Positions 44,269-53,677 of a DNA stretch of 64,000 nucleotides are shown here, one piece after another. Below the pieces are notes generated by a model. The model had not been told where the DNA came from, ran no database searches, and saw only the letters and a list, made by a program, of their open reading frames with translations. Source of the stretch: Nitrosomonas communis (GTDB taxonomy: Bacteria; Pseudomonadota; Gammaproteobacteria; Burkholderiales; Nitrosomonadaceae); the NCBI RefSeq assembly GCF_001007935.1, contig NZ_CP011451.1, forward strand, positions 2,542,001 through 2,606,000, in the 5' to 3' direction. The stretch's first letter is position 1, and every line of letters starts with the position of its first letter. The translations under genes and the position numbers were made by a program.

Positions 44269-44550
44269 ATGAGTAAAAAGCGCATACAATATTCGAGCGA
44301 ATTCAAAGCAAAACTAGCGCTGGCAGCGATACGTGGTGATGAAACTGTCCCCCAATTAGCAGCGCGTTATAATGTACATCCCACGCAGATCAATAGCTGG
44401 AAACGGCAACTCATTGAGCAAGCTGCCGAGCTGTTTTGTAAAAATAATACTGCCGCCAATAAGGAGCAGCCTACAACAGATGACCTGCACCGGGTTATTG
44501 GTCAATTGGCGGTAGAACGCGATTTTTTAGCAAGAAAGCTCAATCATTAA
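44269..44550 (+). CDS. IS3 type E transposase OrfA
   Basis: 93 aa, AAGGAG upstream. A helix-turn-helix (YSSEFKAKLALAAIRGDETV, QLAARYNVHPTQINSWKRQL) followed by a short coiled region. OrfB follows in the -1 frame after ARKLNH. Confidence 0.85.
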   Translation: MSKKRIQYSSEFKAKLALAAIRGDETVPQLAARYNVHPTQINSWKRQLIEQAAELFCKNNTAANKEQPTTDDLHRVIGQLAVERDFLARKLNH

Positions 44551-44570
44551 GTCTTGTAGAACGCAAAGAG

Positions 44571-45398
44571 ATGATTGAGCCCCATGGCAAACTTAGTCAA
44601 ACTCGTCAATGTCAGCTGCTGGATCTGGCGCGCTCAACTTATTATTATCAACCGCAACCAATCAGTAATGCTGATCTGGTTCTGCTGCGCATGATGGATG
44701 AACAGTACTTAAAGACGCCACAATATGGCTCACGCAGTTATGCTACCTGGTTTCAGCGCCAGGGAATCATGTTAGGGCGCAAGAAAGCCTCTTCCTTAAT
44801 GAAGACACTCGGTATTGTCAGCATAGCTCCAAAACCCAGGACCAGCATCTCAAGCAAACAGCATAAGGTCTATCCTTATCTGCTTAGAGAACTTGTCATT
44901 AATAAACCCAATCAGGTTTGGGCTGCCGACATAACCTATGTCCCCATGGAGAAAGGCTTTGGCTATCTGGTTGCCATCATCGACTGGCATTCGCGTAAGG
45001 TGTTGAGCTGGCGCTTGTCCAATACCTTGGATACTGACTTTTGTACTCAGGCGCTGGAGGCAGCCATCCAGGATTATGGCTGTCCACAGATCATGAATAC
45101 CGACCAGGGCGTACAGTTTACCAGCGAAGCATTTACCTCCATACTAAAAGATCATCATATTCAGATCAGCATGGATGGCAAGGGGTGCTACTATGACAAC
45201 ATTTTTGTTGAACGACTTTGGCGGACAGTTAAGTATGAGCTTTTATATACCAGAGAATTCAATAATCTGAAGGAGATAAAGCAGAATTTATCCACATGGT
45301 TTGAATGGTACAATCAAGAACGATTTCATCAAAGCCTTGACCGTCTTACGCCTGATGAAATCTACTATAGTGATCCAAGAATTGATCGGGTTGCCTGA
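44571..45398 (+). CDS. IS3 type E transposase OrfB
   Basis: 275 aa with a full rve integrase core: VWAADITYVPMEKGFGYLV (Asp), IMNTDQGVQFTS (Asp) and DNIFVERLWRTVKYE (Glu), ending HQSLDRLTPDEIYY. It is probably made as an OrfAB fusion by -1 frameshifting near 44540; the frame is open back to that point (ARKLKSLSLVERKE). Confidence 0.87.
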   Translation: MIEPHGKLSQTRQCQLLDLARSTYYYQPQPISNADLVLLRMMDEQYLKTPQYGSRSYATWFQRQGIMLGRKKASSLMKTLGIVSIAPKPRTSISSKQHKVYPYLLRELVINKPNQVWAADITYVPMEKGFGYLVAIIDWHSRKVLSWRLSNTLDTDFCTQALEAAIQDYGCPQIMNTDQGVQFTSEAFTSILKDHHIQISMDGKGCYYDNIFVERLWRTVKYELLYTREFNNLKEIKQNLSTWFEWYNQERFHQSLDRLTPDEIYYSDPRIDRVA

Positions 45399-45447
45399 AC
45401 CTGTTTAACTATACATATCAGAGCTGAACTTTCTTTCAGGTTGTCCA

Positions 45448-46184
45448 GTTACAGGGAACCACATCACCATCTGATGGATCGTCTGTTTGCAAGATTCGAT
45501 GAATGTTTACGAGAGTTGGAGGTAGAACTGAAGTCAGGTCAGATCATTGATGCGACCTTTGTGAGTGTGCCTAAACAACGCAATACACGTGAAGAAAACA
45601 AGATGATTAAAGAAGATGCCGTTCCGATTGAATGGGGACAGAATCCCCACAAACTGGCGCAAAAAGACATTGATGCGCGTTGGACGAAGAAGAACAGCGA
45701 ATCATTTTATGGTTACAAAGATCACGTCAATATGGATCGCGATACCAAGCTGATAACCACATGGGAAGTTACTTCAGCGCAAATTCATGACAGTCAGGTT
45801 TTGGAAGAAGTGCTGCAATCCCCTGAAGTGGGAGGCGCAGATATTTATGCGGACTCAGCATACCGCAGCAATGCACAGGAAGAAAGTCTGGTCACCTCAA
45901 AATACACGAGTCAGATTCACGAAAAAGGCGCTCGCAATCATCCCCTCACGCAAGCACAAAAATCCAGTAACAAAGAGAAATCACGGGTGCGTGCACGAGT
46001 CGAGCATGTGTTTGGTTCGATGACGAATGAACTGGGCGGAATCACGATTCGTACCATAGGTTATGGGAGAGCAAAAGTACAAATAGGCTTACTCAACCTC
46101 GTCTATAACATCAAGCGTGTAGCGACGCTGATTCGAAAAGGGTATTTCAGTTTCGATAGGGTTAGTGCGTCCGAAATGGCTTAA
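45448..46184 (+). pseudogene. IS5-family transposase lacking its N-terminus
   Basis: The catalytic part is continuous: LFARFDECLRELEVELKSGQ, IIDATFVSVPKQR (first Asp region), YGYKDHVNMD, ADIYADSAYRS (second Asp) and RARVEHVFGSM (Glu). About 90 N-terminal residues are missing at the IS3 junction. Confidence 0.82.
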
Positions 46185-46469
46185 AGGGAGCAAAAACGAG
46201 AAGATAACAACCCGAATCACCTTGAATTTAGAAAAATTTAATTATTGGACAGAAAAACTTTGAGAATCAAGTGAAATTGCCCTCCTGGTTGAATTGATTT
46301 GCTTTTTTTAGGTATTTTTAGAGGTGCCCCTAATATTTATGCCAAGTTATACTTGGCTGTCAATAGATATAATTAGATACTGATGGATAGTTAAAAAGGT
46401 TAATCTGATTGTATTTATTATATATTTAGACAATTATTGGATATCGTTAGATATTATTAGATAATAAAT

Positions 46470-46562
46470 TGGCGGAGAGGGTGGGATTCGAACCCACGTG
46501 TCAGGTTACCCCGACCATCTGATTTCGAGTCAGCGCCGTTATGGCCACTTCGGTACCTCTCC
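46470..46562 (-). tRNA. tRNA-Ser (anticodon CGA)
   Basis: The minus strand gives acceptor GGAGAGG pairing with CCTCTCC, discriminator G, encoded CCA, a long variable arm as in tRNA-Ser, a T-loop GTTCGAATC, and an anticodon loop CTCGAAA. Its 3' end faces the mobile island, with an integrase relic as the nearest non-IS gene, so it is a probable integration site. Confidence 0.95.
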
Positions 46563-46695
46563 TTGCACGTTATTTAAAGTATAAATTTGCGAGCTTTTAT
46601 AGTTTACCAGTTTATAGCTATTTTAATTATAGCAAAAAAGGTAAATTTTACTCACCTGACCAGTTCTAAATGTCTAACATAATCTTTACTTAAAA

Positions 46696-47544
46696 TTAGA
46701 TAGCATTAACAACTGAATTTCTTATTTTCTGGATGGCTTTGGCTTCAATTTGTCGAATCCGCTCAGCTGATACCCCTAATTCTTCGGCCAACTCATGAAG
46801 TGTCGCAGTATCTTTCTCTCTTAACCAGCGCGCTTCAATAATATGACGGCTGCGATCATCAAGATTGGCAAGTGATTCTTGAAGTCTTTCATGGCATATG
46901 TGAGAAATCTGGTTTTTTTCAATAATTTGCGAGGGATCGATGCCATCAGTCAAATAATCAATAGGATTGCAGCTTTCATCATCTTCTTCTGATAATGGCT
47001 CCAATGAGATATCACGCCCACTAAAACGGGTCTCCATTTCGACTACTTCTTCAGATTTGACTCCCAATTGTTTTGCTACGGCGGCTATCTCCTCCTGATT
47101 CATAGTATTCAAACCTTGTTTCATGCTCCGCAAATTAAAAAATAATTTACGTTGCTGTTTAGTGGTTGCAATTTTGACTAATCTCCAATTTCGCATGATG
47201 AATTCATGGATTTCTGCTTTAATCCAATGAACCGCAAAGGATACCAGGCGCACGCCACGTTCTGGATCAAATCGTTTCACCGCTTTCATTAAGCCGATAT
47301 TACCTTCCTGTATTAAATCGGCATGGGGTAAGCCGTAACCTAAATAGCCGCGGGCTATCATAATGACCACTTTTAAATGCGATAGCACTAATTGATGAGC
47401 TGCTTCTATATCATTTTCATCCCTCAAACATCTCGCCAAGCGTATTTCTTCCTCTTGGGACAGCATAGGGAAACGGTTAACAGTTTGAATATAGCCTTCA
47501 ATACTATTTCCTACGATCGTGGGTAACGCAAGAGTTGTTGTCAT
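46696..47544 (-). CDS. rpoH: RNA polymerase heat-shock sigma factor sigma-32
   Basis: 282 aa from ATG at 47544, preceded by AAAGGAGAAAG; the ATG five codons earlier overlaps that site. Region 2 has VVIMIARGYLGYGLPHADLI and GNIGLMKAVKRFDPERGVR. The RpoH box QRKLFFNLR lies near 131. Region 4 is a helix-turn-helix (TLHELAEELGVSAERIRQIE). It directs transcription of heat-shock chaperones and proteases. A perfect CIRCE operator lies about 50 bases upstream, so HrcA very likely represses it. It precedes ftsX, as in many proteobacteria. Confidence 0.96.
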   Translation of the reverse strand: MTTTLALPTIVGNSIEGYIQTVNRFPMLSQEEEIRLARCLRDENDIEAAHQLVLSHLKVVIMIARGYLGYGLPHADLIQEGNIGLMKAVKRFDPERGVRLVSFAVHWIKAEIHEFIMRNWRLVKIATTKQQRKLFFNLRSMKQGLNTMNQEEIAAVAKQLGVKSEEVVEMETRFSGRDISLEPLSEEDDESCNPIDYLTDGIDPSQIIEKNQISHICHERLQESLANLDDRSRHIIEARWLREKDTATLHELAEELGVSAERIRQIEAKAIQKIRNSVVNAI

Positions 47545-47594
47545 ACTTTCTCCTTTCATCTCAATTTTGAATTATTATTATTTTAAAATTTATT

Positions 47595-47621
47595 TTAGCA
47601 CTCGCGCAATGAGAGTGCTAA
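47595..47621 (-). promoter_or_regulatory. CIRCE operator (HrcA binding site) upstream of rpoH
   Basis: TTAGCACTC, nine bases, GAGTGCTAA: both arms match the CIRCE consensus without mismatch. It sits between a TATAAT-like -10 (minus strand, 47645-47650) and the rpoH start. HrcA is a heat-labile repressor that binds this element, so the master heat-shock sigma factor would itself be derepressed on heating. Confidence 0.92.
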
Positions 47622-47804
47622 GAATTCCTTAAGTTTCTTTAATTATTATAATTTTATGAGAAAAAAATTCTTTGAAAGCCTGACTTTAGTGAAAAAATAA
47701 AGTAAATATTCTCTAAATACTTCGTTCAGAGAATATTTTATGGTTTGAAGAAAAAATCTAGAAAATGTATTTGTATATAGAAATGTTGGGTATAGAAAAG
47801 TTTA

Positions 47805-47905
47805 TTCCATTTCAAATCAAAACTGACTTTGTCGGCTTCGCTTTGCCGTATGATTGATATTGTCTGCGGCTCGCCTTCGCCTCAATTTTGATTGGGAAAT
47901 GGAAT
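47805..47905. repeat. Long imperfect palindrome between rpoH and ftsX
   Basis: Arms 47805-47826 and 47882-47905 agree at most positions (ATTCCATTTC, then AATCAAAA, then TGA) around about 55 bases. The loop itself contains CGGCTTCGC- and CGGCTCGCC-like repeats. It could be a transcription-stop structure or a dispersed MITE-like repeat. Confidence 0.5.
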
Positions 47906-47928
47906 TTACCTACTAGAAGCCAATATTT

Positions 47929-48837
47929 TTATTCTGGCTCTATTTGAGAGAGATGCTGTGCAACTGATAATCTTGCTCCCAGCCAGCCTAACAATGCTGA
48001 AAAGATAAGCAAACTAAGACTATCGTTTAAAGACAGATAATTCAGATGAAAATCTGTTGCATAGAGTTGGGTCAGTTCCACTAGACTTTCATTGATGGCT
48101 TGAATACACAAGGCAATAAGGAGCCAGCCAGCGGCTGCACCTGCCATTCCTTGTATTGCGCCGAAATAAAGAAAAGGACGACGGATGAAACTATCGGTCG
48201 CTCCGATTAATTTAATAACTTCAATTTCATCTCGCTTGGTTAATATCTGTAAGCGAATTGTATTAAAAACGACTATGATTAATGCAAAACCTAACACAAC
48301 GGCTAACATCACTACGGCAAGCTGCCCCAATCTAAGTAAAGCATCCACCCGCCTGGCCCAATCGGTATCGACCTGAACATGCTCTATCTCAGGCCATTTT
48401 TTTATTACAGCGCGTATATCCTCTAATTCATCAGGTAGAATTTGCTGGAGATTGATAATGAAAGCATCAGGTAATGGATTTTTTGGTAGATTATTTACCA
48501 TCTCATTTAAGCTACTTTCTTGTTGTAATTGTTGCAAGGCAATCTCTTTGGAAATAAATTGAAAACTCGCAATATTAGGAAATTCTTCCAATTTTGAATT
48601 AACGTTTTCAATCTCTGCTTGTGATGCGTTCAATTTAAGAAATATACTTAATTGTGGCGTGTTGGCAGTATCACTAGAAATAGCTTGCAAGTTCCCGAGC
48701 ATAGTATAAATACCAAGGGGCAAACTGAAAGCAATCCCAATGACAATAATGCTCAGGAGGCTGGATAAGGGCGTATTAGCAAGCTGCCTGAGTGCTCGGC
48801 TTAGTGCTTGCCAATGTTGTGATAACCATAGTTTCAT
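47929..48837 (-). CDS. ftsX: Cell-division ABC transporter-like permease FtsX
   Basis: 302 aa. One N-terminal membrane segment (LLSIIVIGIAFSLPLGIYTM), a periplasmic domain of about 110 residues, then three membrane segments with the conserved EVIKLIGATDSFIRRPF loop. With FtsE it activates peptidoglycan hydrolases at the division site. The start overlaps the ftsE stop by four bases. Confidence 0.94.
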   Translation of the reverse strand: MKLWLSQHWQALSRALRQLANTPLSSLLSIIVIGIAFSLPLGIYTMLGNLQAISSDTANTPQLSIFLKLNASQAEIENVNSKLEEFPNIASFQFISKEIALQQLQQESSLNEMVNNLPKNPLPDAFIINLQQILPDELEDIRAVIKKWPEIEHVQVDTDWARRVDALLRLGQLAVVMLAVVLGFALIIVVFNTIRLQILTKRDEIEVIKLIGATDSFIRRPFLYFGAIQGMAGAAAGWLLIALCIQAINESLVELTQLYATDFHLNYLSLNDSLSLLIFSALLGWLGARLSVAQHLSQIEPE

Positions 48838-49487
48838 ACCACCAGCTTTCCTTGATTGAGTGTAAGTTTACGATAACGGTTATCATTTAAGAGAGCGGTG
48901 TCATGTGTGGCGATCACCACCGTAACCCCTACCTGATGAAAAGATCGGAATACTTCCATAATGCTTTGCGCATAATCTACATCAAGATTTGCTGTTGGCT
49001 CATCGGCTATTAAAATGGATGGGCGGTGAACCACTGCTCGAGCAATACATAATCGTTGCTTCTCGCCACCAGATAATGTAATTGGGTAAGCATTTTCCTT
49101 TCTCAGTAACCCAACTTTATCAAGTGCAGCACGAACTCTCCCAGCTGTCGCTTTATTCTGAAAGCCACGTATTTGTAATGGCAGCATCACATTGGCAAAA
49201 ACATTACGGTCATACAAAATCTTCTGATCCTGAAAGATTAAACCCAGACTACGCCGTAAAAAAGGAACTGTATTTTTCTTAAGTGCGTTGACATTCTGAT
49301 CGCTTACCATAATATTGCCATAGGTGGGACGCTCAATTGCCGCAATAAGCTTTAACATCGTGCTTTTACCAGCACCGGAGTGACCGGCTACCAAAACTAA
49401 TTCACCCGAATGGATTGTAAAAGCAACATTTTTTAAAGCCTCAAACCCGTCTGGATAACGTTTGGAAACATTGACAAAATTAATCAT
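48834..49487 (-). CDS. ftsE: Cell-division ATP-binding protein FtsE
   Basis: 217 aa ABC ATPase: Walker A GHSGAGKST, signature LSGGEKQR, Walker B ILIADEPTANLD, H-loop VVIATHD. It starts MINFVNVSKRYPDG, typical of FtsE. It forms the FtsEX complex at the septum and is recruited by FtsZ. It lies 41 bases downstream of ftsY on the same strand. Confidence 0.95.
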   Translation of the reverse strand: MINFVNVSKRYPDGFEALKNVAFTIHSGELVLVAGHSGAGKSTMLKLIAAIERPTYGNIMVSDQNVNALKKNTVPFLRRSLGLIFQDQKILYDRNVFANVMLPLQIRGFQNKATAGRVRAALDKVGLLRKENAYPITLSGGEKQRLCIARAVVHRPSILIADEPTANLDVDYAQSIMEVFRSFHQVGVTVVIATHDTALLNDNRYRKLTLNQGKLVV

Positions 49488-49528
49488 AAATACCCAGTAG
49501 CCACAAACAGATCTAATTGGTTAAAAGC

Positions 49529-50527
49529 TTAATCAAATATTGCCTCGACAAATTCTTGCGCATCAAAAGGCCTCAGATCTTCTAACCCCTCCCCTATTCC
49601 GATAAAGCGTAAAGCAGGAGGATTTTGTGGATATTGGGCGGCTATCGCAGCTATTACACCCCCTTTGGCAGTCCCATCCAGTTTGGTAAGGACTAAGCCG
49701 CTCACGCCAAGGGCTTCATCAAAGGCTTTGAGCTGATTAAGTGCATTCTGACCTGTATTGGCATCTAATACTAACAAGACCTCATGGGGGGCATCTGGTA
49801 ACGCCTTGTTGATCACTCGTTTGATCTTTTTAATCTCTTCCATCAGATGCATTTGGGTCGTCAAACGGCCAGCAGTATCAGCCAGTACTATATCAATATC
49901 ACGTGCTTTAGCTGCATTGATGGCATCGAATATGACAGCGGCAGGATCACTTTTTTTCTGAGAATCACTTTCCTGTGCGATAACTGTCACATTATTGCGT
50001 TCACCCCATGCCAATAATTGTTCTCGTGCTGCCGCACGAAATGTATCACCAGCAGCCAGCAATACTGATTTACCCTGCGATTGAAAATAATGAGCAAGTT
50101 TGCCAATGGTAGTTGTTTTACCGACCCCATTTACGCCCGTTATCATAATGATAAATGGCTTCTTGGTCGTCACGTCAAGCGGTTGAGCCAATGGAGCAAG
50201 CAAATTGATTAAAGTTTCTTGAAGTGCTTCTTTAAGCTGCTCCGCGTTGTTCAGCGCATCTCGTTTTACTTTCTTACGTAATGCATCCAGCAGCAAATTA
50301 GTAGCATTCACGCCAGCATCTGCTGTAAGCAAAATCGTCTCAAGTTCATCGTAGAGTGCCTCATCTATTTTGCGACTACTTAACAAGCTAGATAATTGCT
50401 TGCCAAAGTTCTGCCGGGTTCGAGCAAGCCCTTGTCTGATTTTACTTGTCCAACTCTCCGTCTTAGAATTGTCCTCAGCGGAACTTTTGTCAGTAGAATT
50501 TTTTTTAGATTTAAAAAGACTAAACAT
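49529..50527 (-). CDS. ftsY: Signal recognition particle receptor FtsY
   Basis: 332 aa. A short charged N-terminal A domain (about 30 residues, rich in K and S), then the N and G domains: GVNGVGKTTTIGKLA (P-loop), GDTFRAAAREQL, VLADTAGRL, TKLDGTAKGGV. It is the membrane-associated GTPase that docks SRP-ribosome complexes. The A domain is much shorter than in E. coli, as in many betaproteobacteria. First gene of the ftsY-ftsE-ftsX run. Confidence 0.95.
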   Translation of the reverse strand: MFSLFKSKKNSTDKSSAEDNSKTESWTSKIRQGLARTRQNFGKQLSSLLSSRKIDEALYDELETILLTADAGVNATNLLLDALRKKVKRDALNNAEQLKEALQETLINLLAPLAQPLDVTTKKPFIIMITGVNGVGKTTTIGKLAHYFQSQGKSVLLAAGDTFRAAAREQLLAWGERNNVTVIAQESDSQKKSDPAAVIFDAINAAKARDIDIVLADTAGRLTTQMHLMEEIKKIKRVINKALPDAPHEVLLVLDANTGQNALNQLKAFDEALGVSGLVLTKLDGTAKGGVIAAIAAQYPQNPPALRFIGIGEGLEDLRPFDAQEFVEAIFD

Positions 50528-50920
50528 TCTGGTAGGCTGTAATTATTATGAATTTACGATAAATGTTGATTGTATTCTTATTACCCGGATTTGGGTGTGC
50601 TAAAAAATAGCGCGTTAAACTTTTATATCATTTCACTTCCATAATCAAATACTTGCAGTATTAAAATACTCATTTTCTTTGTAAAGATGAATTCCCTACT
50701 ACATTATTTTTTATGTTACATCAAAATGTTTCTCTGATAGCTTCTACTACCCGTTAAAATGATAAAAATTAGCTATCTGCAAAATAATCCAATTAATTGG
50801 TATCTATTATAACCTATTGATATAATTAAATATATTTTTTATTCCGGCAATCTCTGCTAGAGAAATGGAATAAAATTCAAATAATTGAAATAAGCCTTAT
50901 TTTCCAGTCGAATAATACCC
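50528..50920. other. AT-rich divergent promoter region, ftsY/alr
   Basis: About 390 very AT-rich bases between divergent genes. No small gene or RNA recognised. Promoters for both ftsY and alr should be here. Confidence 0.5.
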
Positions 50921-52012
50921 ATGTCTCGCCCGATTCATGCACGGATTGACCTGGTAGCACTTCAGCATAATCTTTGCATTGCACGCAAACATGCGCAAAA
51001 CGCACGTCTCATAGTAGTCCTCAAGGCAAATGCTTATGGACATGGCCTACTCAATATTGCAAGCGCCCTCAAAACCGCAGATGCTTTTGCTGTTCTTGAA
51101 ATCGACGCTGCGGTACGCTTAAGAGAAGCCGGTATTTATCAGCCTATTTTGCTTCTGGAAGGCTTCTTCTCCGAGGCAGATTTAGCCATCATAAGACAGT
51201 ATCAGTTAACTACCGTCATACACCATCATGAGCAATTAGCCATGCTGTCCTCATCAAAACTAGAAACTAAGATCAATGTATTTCTTAAAATCAATACAGG
51301 AATGAACCGTCTTGGTTTTACACCCGAGGAAGGATTGGTAGCACTTAAAATACTCAAGAATAATCCGCGTATCGATCAAATTACGTTAATGACGCATTTT
51401 GCCTGCGCAGATGATCCCTTTAAAGAAGACGAAGTGAATCAGCAACTCAAACGTTTTGACTTGTTTGCTGGAAAATATCCTCTACCATGCTCATTGGCAA
51501 ACTCTGCAGCAATTTTACAATATCCAAAAACACATGCTGATTGGGTACGCCCGGGCATTATGCTCTACGGTGCCTCTCCTCTAATTGATAAAACCGCTTC
51601 AGAGCTAGGATTACGCCCTGTCATGACGGTATCAAGTAAAATAATCGCCATACAGCATCTAGCTGCAAAAGAAAAGGTTGGATATGGTGGCCAATTTCAG
51701 ACTGAACAACCCATGAACATTGGTATCGTTGCGTGCGGTTATGCCGATGGATATCCACGACATGCACCCACCGGAACTCCGGTCCTTGTTAATGGGCAAC
51801 GCACACGTATTATTGGACGCATCTCCATGGATATGCTAACCATTGATCTTACCAGCATTAAGAATGCCAGTATCGGGAGCCCAGTAATTTTATGGGGAAA
51901 TGAATTACCTATAGAGGAAGTGGCGAAATTTGCAGGCACAATCAGTTATGAATTGTTTTGCGCTTTATCCTCAAGGGTGAAGACAATAACAGTAACGAAC
52001 GAGAATCAGTAA
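50921..52012 (+). CDS. alr: Alanine racemase
   Basis: 363 aa PLP enzyme of fold type III that makes D-alanine for peptidoglycan. The PLP lysine lies in VVLKANAYGHG (near residue 34). NTGMNRLGFTPEE, ANSAAILQYP and VRPGIMLYGASP are typical barrel motifs. The C-terminal domain carries KVGYGGQF (the catalytic Tyr region), CGYADGYPRHAP and GRISMDML. No strong ribosome-binding site is seen. A short hairpin overlaps its stop codon. Confidence 0.95.
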   Translation: MSRPIHARIDLVALQHNLCIARKHAQNARLIVVLKANAYGHGLLNIASALKTADAFAVLEIDAAVRLREAGIYQPILLLEGFFSEADLAIIRQYQLTTVIHHHEQLAMLSSSKLETKINVFLKINTGMNRLGFTPEEGLVALKILKNNPRIDQITLMTHFACADDPFKEDEVNQQLKRFDLFAGKYPLPCSLANSAAILQYPKTHADWVRPGIMLYGASPLIDKTASELGLRPVMTVSSKIIAIQHLAAKEKVGYGGQFQTEQPMNIGIVACGYADGYPRHAPTGTPVLVNGQRTRIIGRISMDMLTIDLTSIKNASIGSPVILWGNELPIEEVAKFAGTISYELFCALSSRVKTITVTNENQ

Positions 52013-52029
52013 AGCCTTTAACTTTACTG
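52007..52029. terminator. Short hairpin at the alr 3' end
   Basis: CAGTAAAG and CTTTACTG form a perfect 8-bp stem with a 7-base loop, overlapping the alr stop and lying before the convergent ppiC end. No long T-tract, so a weak terminator at best. Confidence 0.4.
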
Positions 52030-52047
52030 ACTCCCAAGCAAATAAGA

Positions 52048-52845
52048 TTATTCGACTTTAGCTTTGCTACGTAGATCTTGCACAGTCGCAGCAAAGTTCC
52101 GCTGTAATACACGCTGTTGCATATTTGTTTTTACTTCTTCAAATGGAGGTGGAACTGCAGGACGTACATCTTCCAAACGAATGACATGCCATCCGAAATT
52201 AGTTTGCACCGGTTTTTCTGTTATATTTCCTTTTTTCATGTTTTGCAAAGCGTCCGCAAAAGGCTTGACATAGGCTGCAGCCGCACTCCATCCTAATTCA
52301 CCACCATTGTTTTTACTGCCGGTATCAATCGATTTTTCTTTTGCTATTTTCTCAAAAGAAGCCCCTTTTTTCTTAAGAGAAGCAATGATATCTTTGGCTT
52401 CTGCTTCACTTTCAACCAGGATATGACGAGCTTTATATTCTTTATCGCCCATCTGTGCTTTTACCGTTTCATATTCACGTCGTAAGATATCGTCACTTAC
52501 TGCATTATTTTTAATATAATCAGCTTGATAGGCTCTAACTAATATCGCCTGACGAGCAAGCTCGGTTTGAGTGATCACATCCGGATCTCGATCAAGTCCT
52601 TTTTTCTGAGCCTCTTGCGCAATAATTTCTTCTGCGATGAGATTTTCGCGCAGCGTATTCCTCATTTCTGAAGATTCAGGTTGCCCTTGAGCCACAGCCG
52701 CTTTGACCATAAAATCAAGCCGTGCCTGTGGAATAGCAACTCCATTTACTTTGGCTACGGAAGCAGTTGATTGAGCATGAAGAGAGGTGACAACAAAACT
52801 TGGCACACATACCGATATTAACAATAGAAATTTTATTAACTGCAT
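52048..52845 (-). CDS. Periplasmic parvulin-type peptidyl-prolyl isomerase
   Basis: 265 aa with a signal peptide ending LHAQ (residues 22-25). A SurA-N-like helical domain (about 35-130) precedes one rotamase domain (about 137-230: YKARHILVESEAEAKDII, GSKNNGGELGWS, VQTNFGWHVIRLED). It folds or escorts outer-membrane proteins by isomerising X-Pro bonds. It lies downstream of yciI on the same strand, a common pairing in betaproteobacteria. Confidence 0.92.
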   Translation of the reverse strand: MQLIKFLLLISVCVPSFVVTSLHAQSTASVAKVNGVAIPQARLDFMVKAAVAQGQPESSEMRNTLRENLIAEEIIAQEAQKKGLDRDPDVITQTELARQAILVRAYQADYIKNNAVSDDILRREYETVKAQMGDKEYKARHILVESEAEAKDIIASLKKKGASFEKIAKEKSIDTGSKNNGGELGWSAAAAYVKPFADALQNMKKGNITEKPVQTNFGWHVIRLEDVRPAVPPPFEEVKTNMQQRVLQRNFAATVQDLRSKAKVE

Positions 52846-53010
52846 GCAACTTCCTTTAGGTAATATAAAATTAATAGAATTTTTTATATAAGATTACGCC
52901 CTAACAGTTTTATTGACTGTAAGCGTGATTCTTTACATATTATAGGCATAGGTAACATAAAATATCTGGCAAACCTTATTAATAATTTTTAATCTAATAT
53001 TTTATAAGGT

Positions 53011-53313
53011 TTAATCTGGCAAAACCTTCCTGAATGGTTTAACAGTTACTTTTGAATAGACTCCTGAGGTTACATAAGGATCCGCTTCTGCCCAAGATTG
53101 AGCCGCTTCAAGTGAAACAAATTCAGCTACGATTAAGCTTCCGGAAAAGCCGGCTGGACCAGGATCAGGATTATCAATTGCTGGATAAGGTCCTGCAAGT
53201 ATAAGTCGTCCTTCATCTTGCAATGCTTTGATGCGCTCTAGATGGGCTGGCCTGGCCATCATGCGTTTTTCAAGGCTGCCTGGAGCATCTTCCCCATTTA
53301 TCACATAAAACAT
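53011..53313 (-). CDS. YciI-like protein
   Basis: 100 aa from ATG at 53313 (AGGAA nine bases upstream); an ORF extension to 53367 lacks a site. [33 protein letters not shown] and [18 protein letters not shown] match the YciI fold, a ferredoxin-like domain with a conserved His-Asp pair. The biochemical role is poorly known. Confidence 0.88.
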   Translation of the reverse strand: MFYVINGEDAPGSLEKRMMARPAHLERIKALQDEGRLILAGPYPAIDNPDPGPAGFSGSLIVAEFVSLEAAQSWAEADPYVTSGVYSKVTVKPFRKVLPD

Positions 53314-53677
53314 TATATTAATTTCCTGCCTTAGTCTTATTAATTTGTCTTTGATTATACTTATCAATGATTTGGAATAATTAGATGAGAATTATTGGTA
53401 AGTTAGAGATTATTTCATGTTCATCCTAAATATAGATTATAAAGAACTCTTTAGATTCAATTTTTATACTTCATATTAACTTGTTTCCAATATCAATTGA
53501 AAAAATCATTAAACCTATATCCAAAAATTAAATAACCAGGAGGTTAATGGAGAATTCAGGTTAAATATTTATCTGATTCAACCAGAATTTAGCTTGAACA
53601 AAAATAATATTGGATTTAAATTTGATTTAAACTGGAATGATTACCAATCATAAAAAATATATTGAATATAGTGTAAA
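53314..53677. other. AT-rich divergent intergenic region
   Basis: About 360 bases, very AT-rich, between yciI and cbpA. No gene or RNA recognised; promoters in both directions are expected. Confidence 0.45.

Larger units (their letters stand above)
44221..45447 (+). mobile_element. IS3-family element (type E)
   Basis: 1227 bp from TGTACAGGTTGTTAAG at the left to CAGGTTGTCCA at the right. OrfA and OrfB are in the usual two-frame layout and look intact. It is the only IS3 element in the window with apparently functional genes. The flanks lack a matching target duplication. Confidence 0.8.
44113..46329 (+). mobile_element. IS5-family element disrupted by an IS3 element
   Basis: The ends are inverted GGGCACCTCT repeats flanked by a 4-base direct repeat CTAA (44109-44112 and 46330-46333). 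The IS3 occupies 44221-45447. About 990 bp of IS5 sequence remain, but the N-terminal third of its transposase is missing, so the IS3 insertion involved a deletion. Confidence 0.82.
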
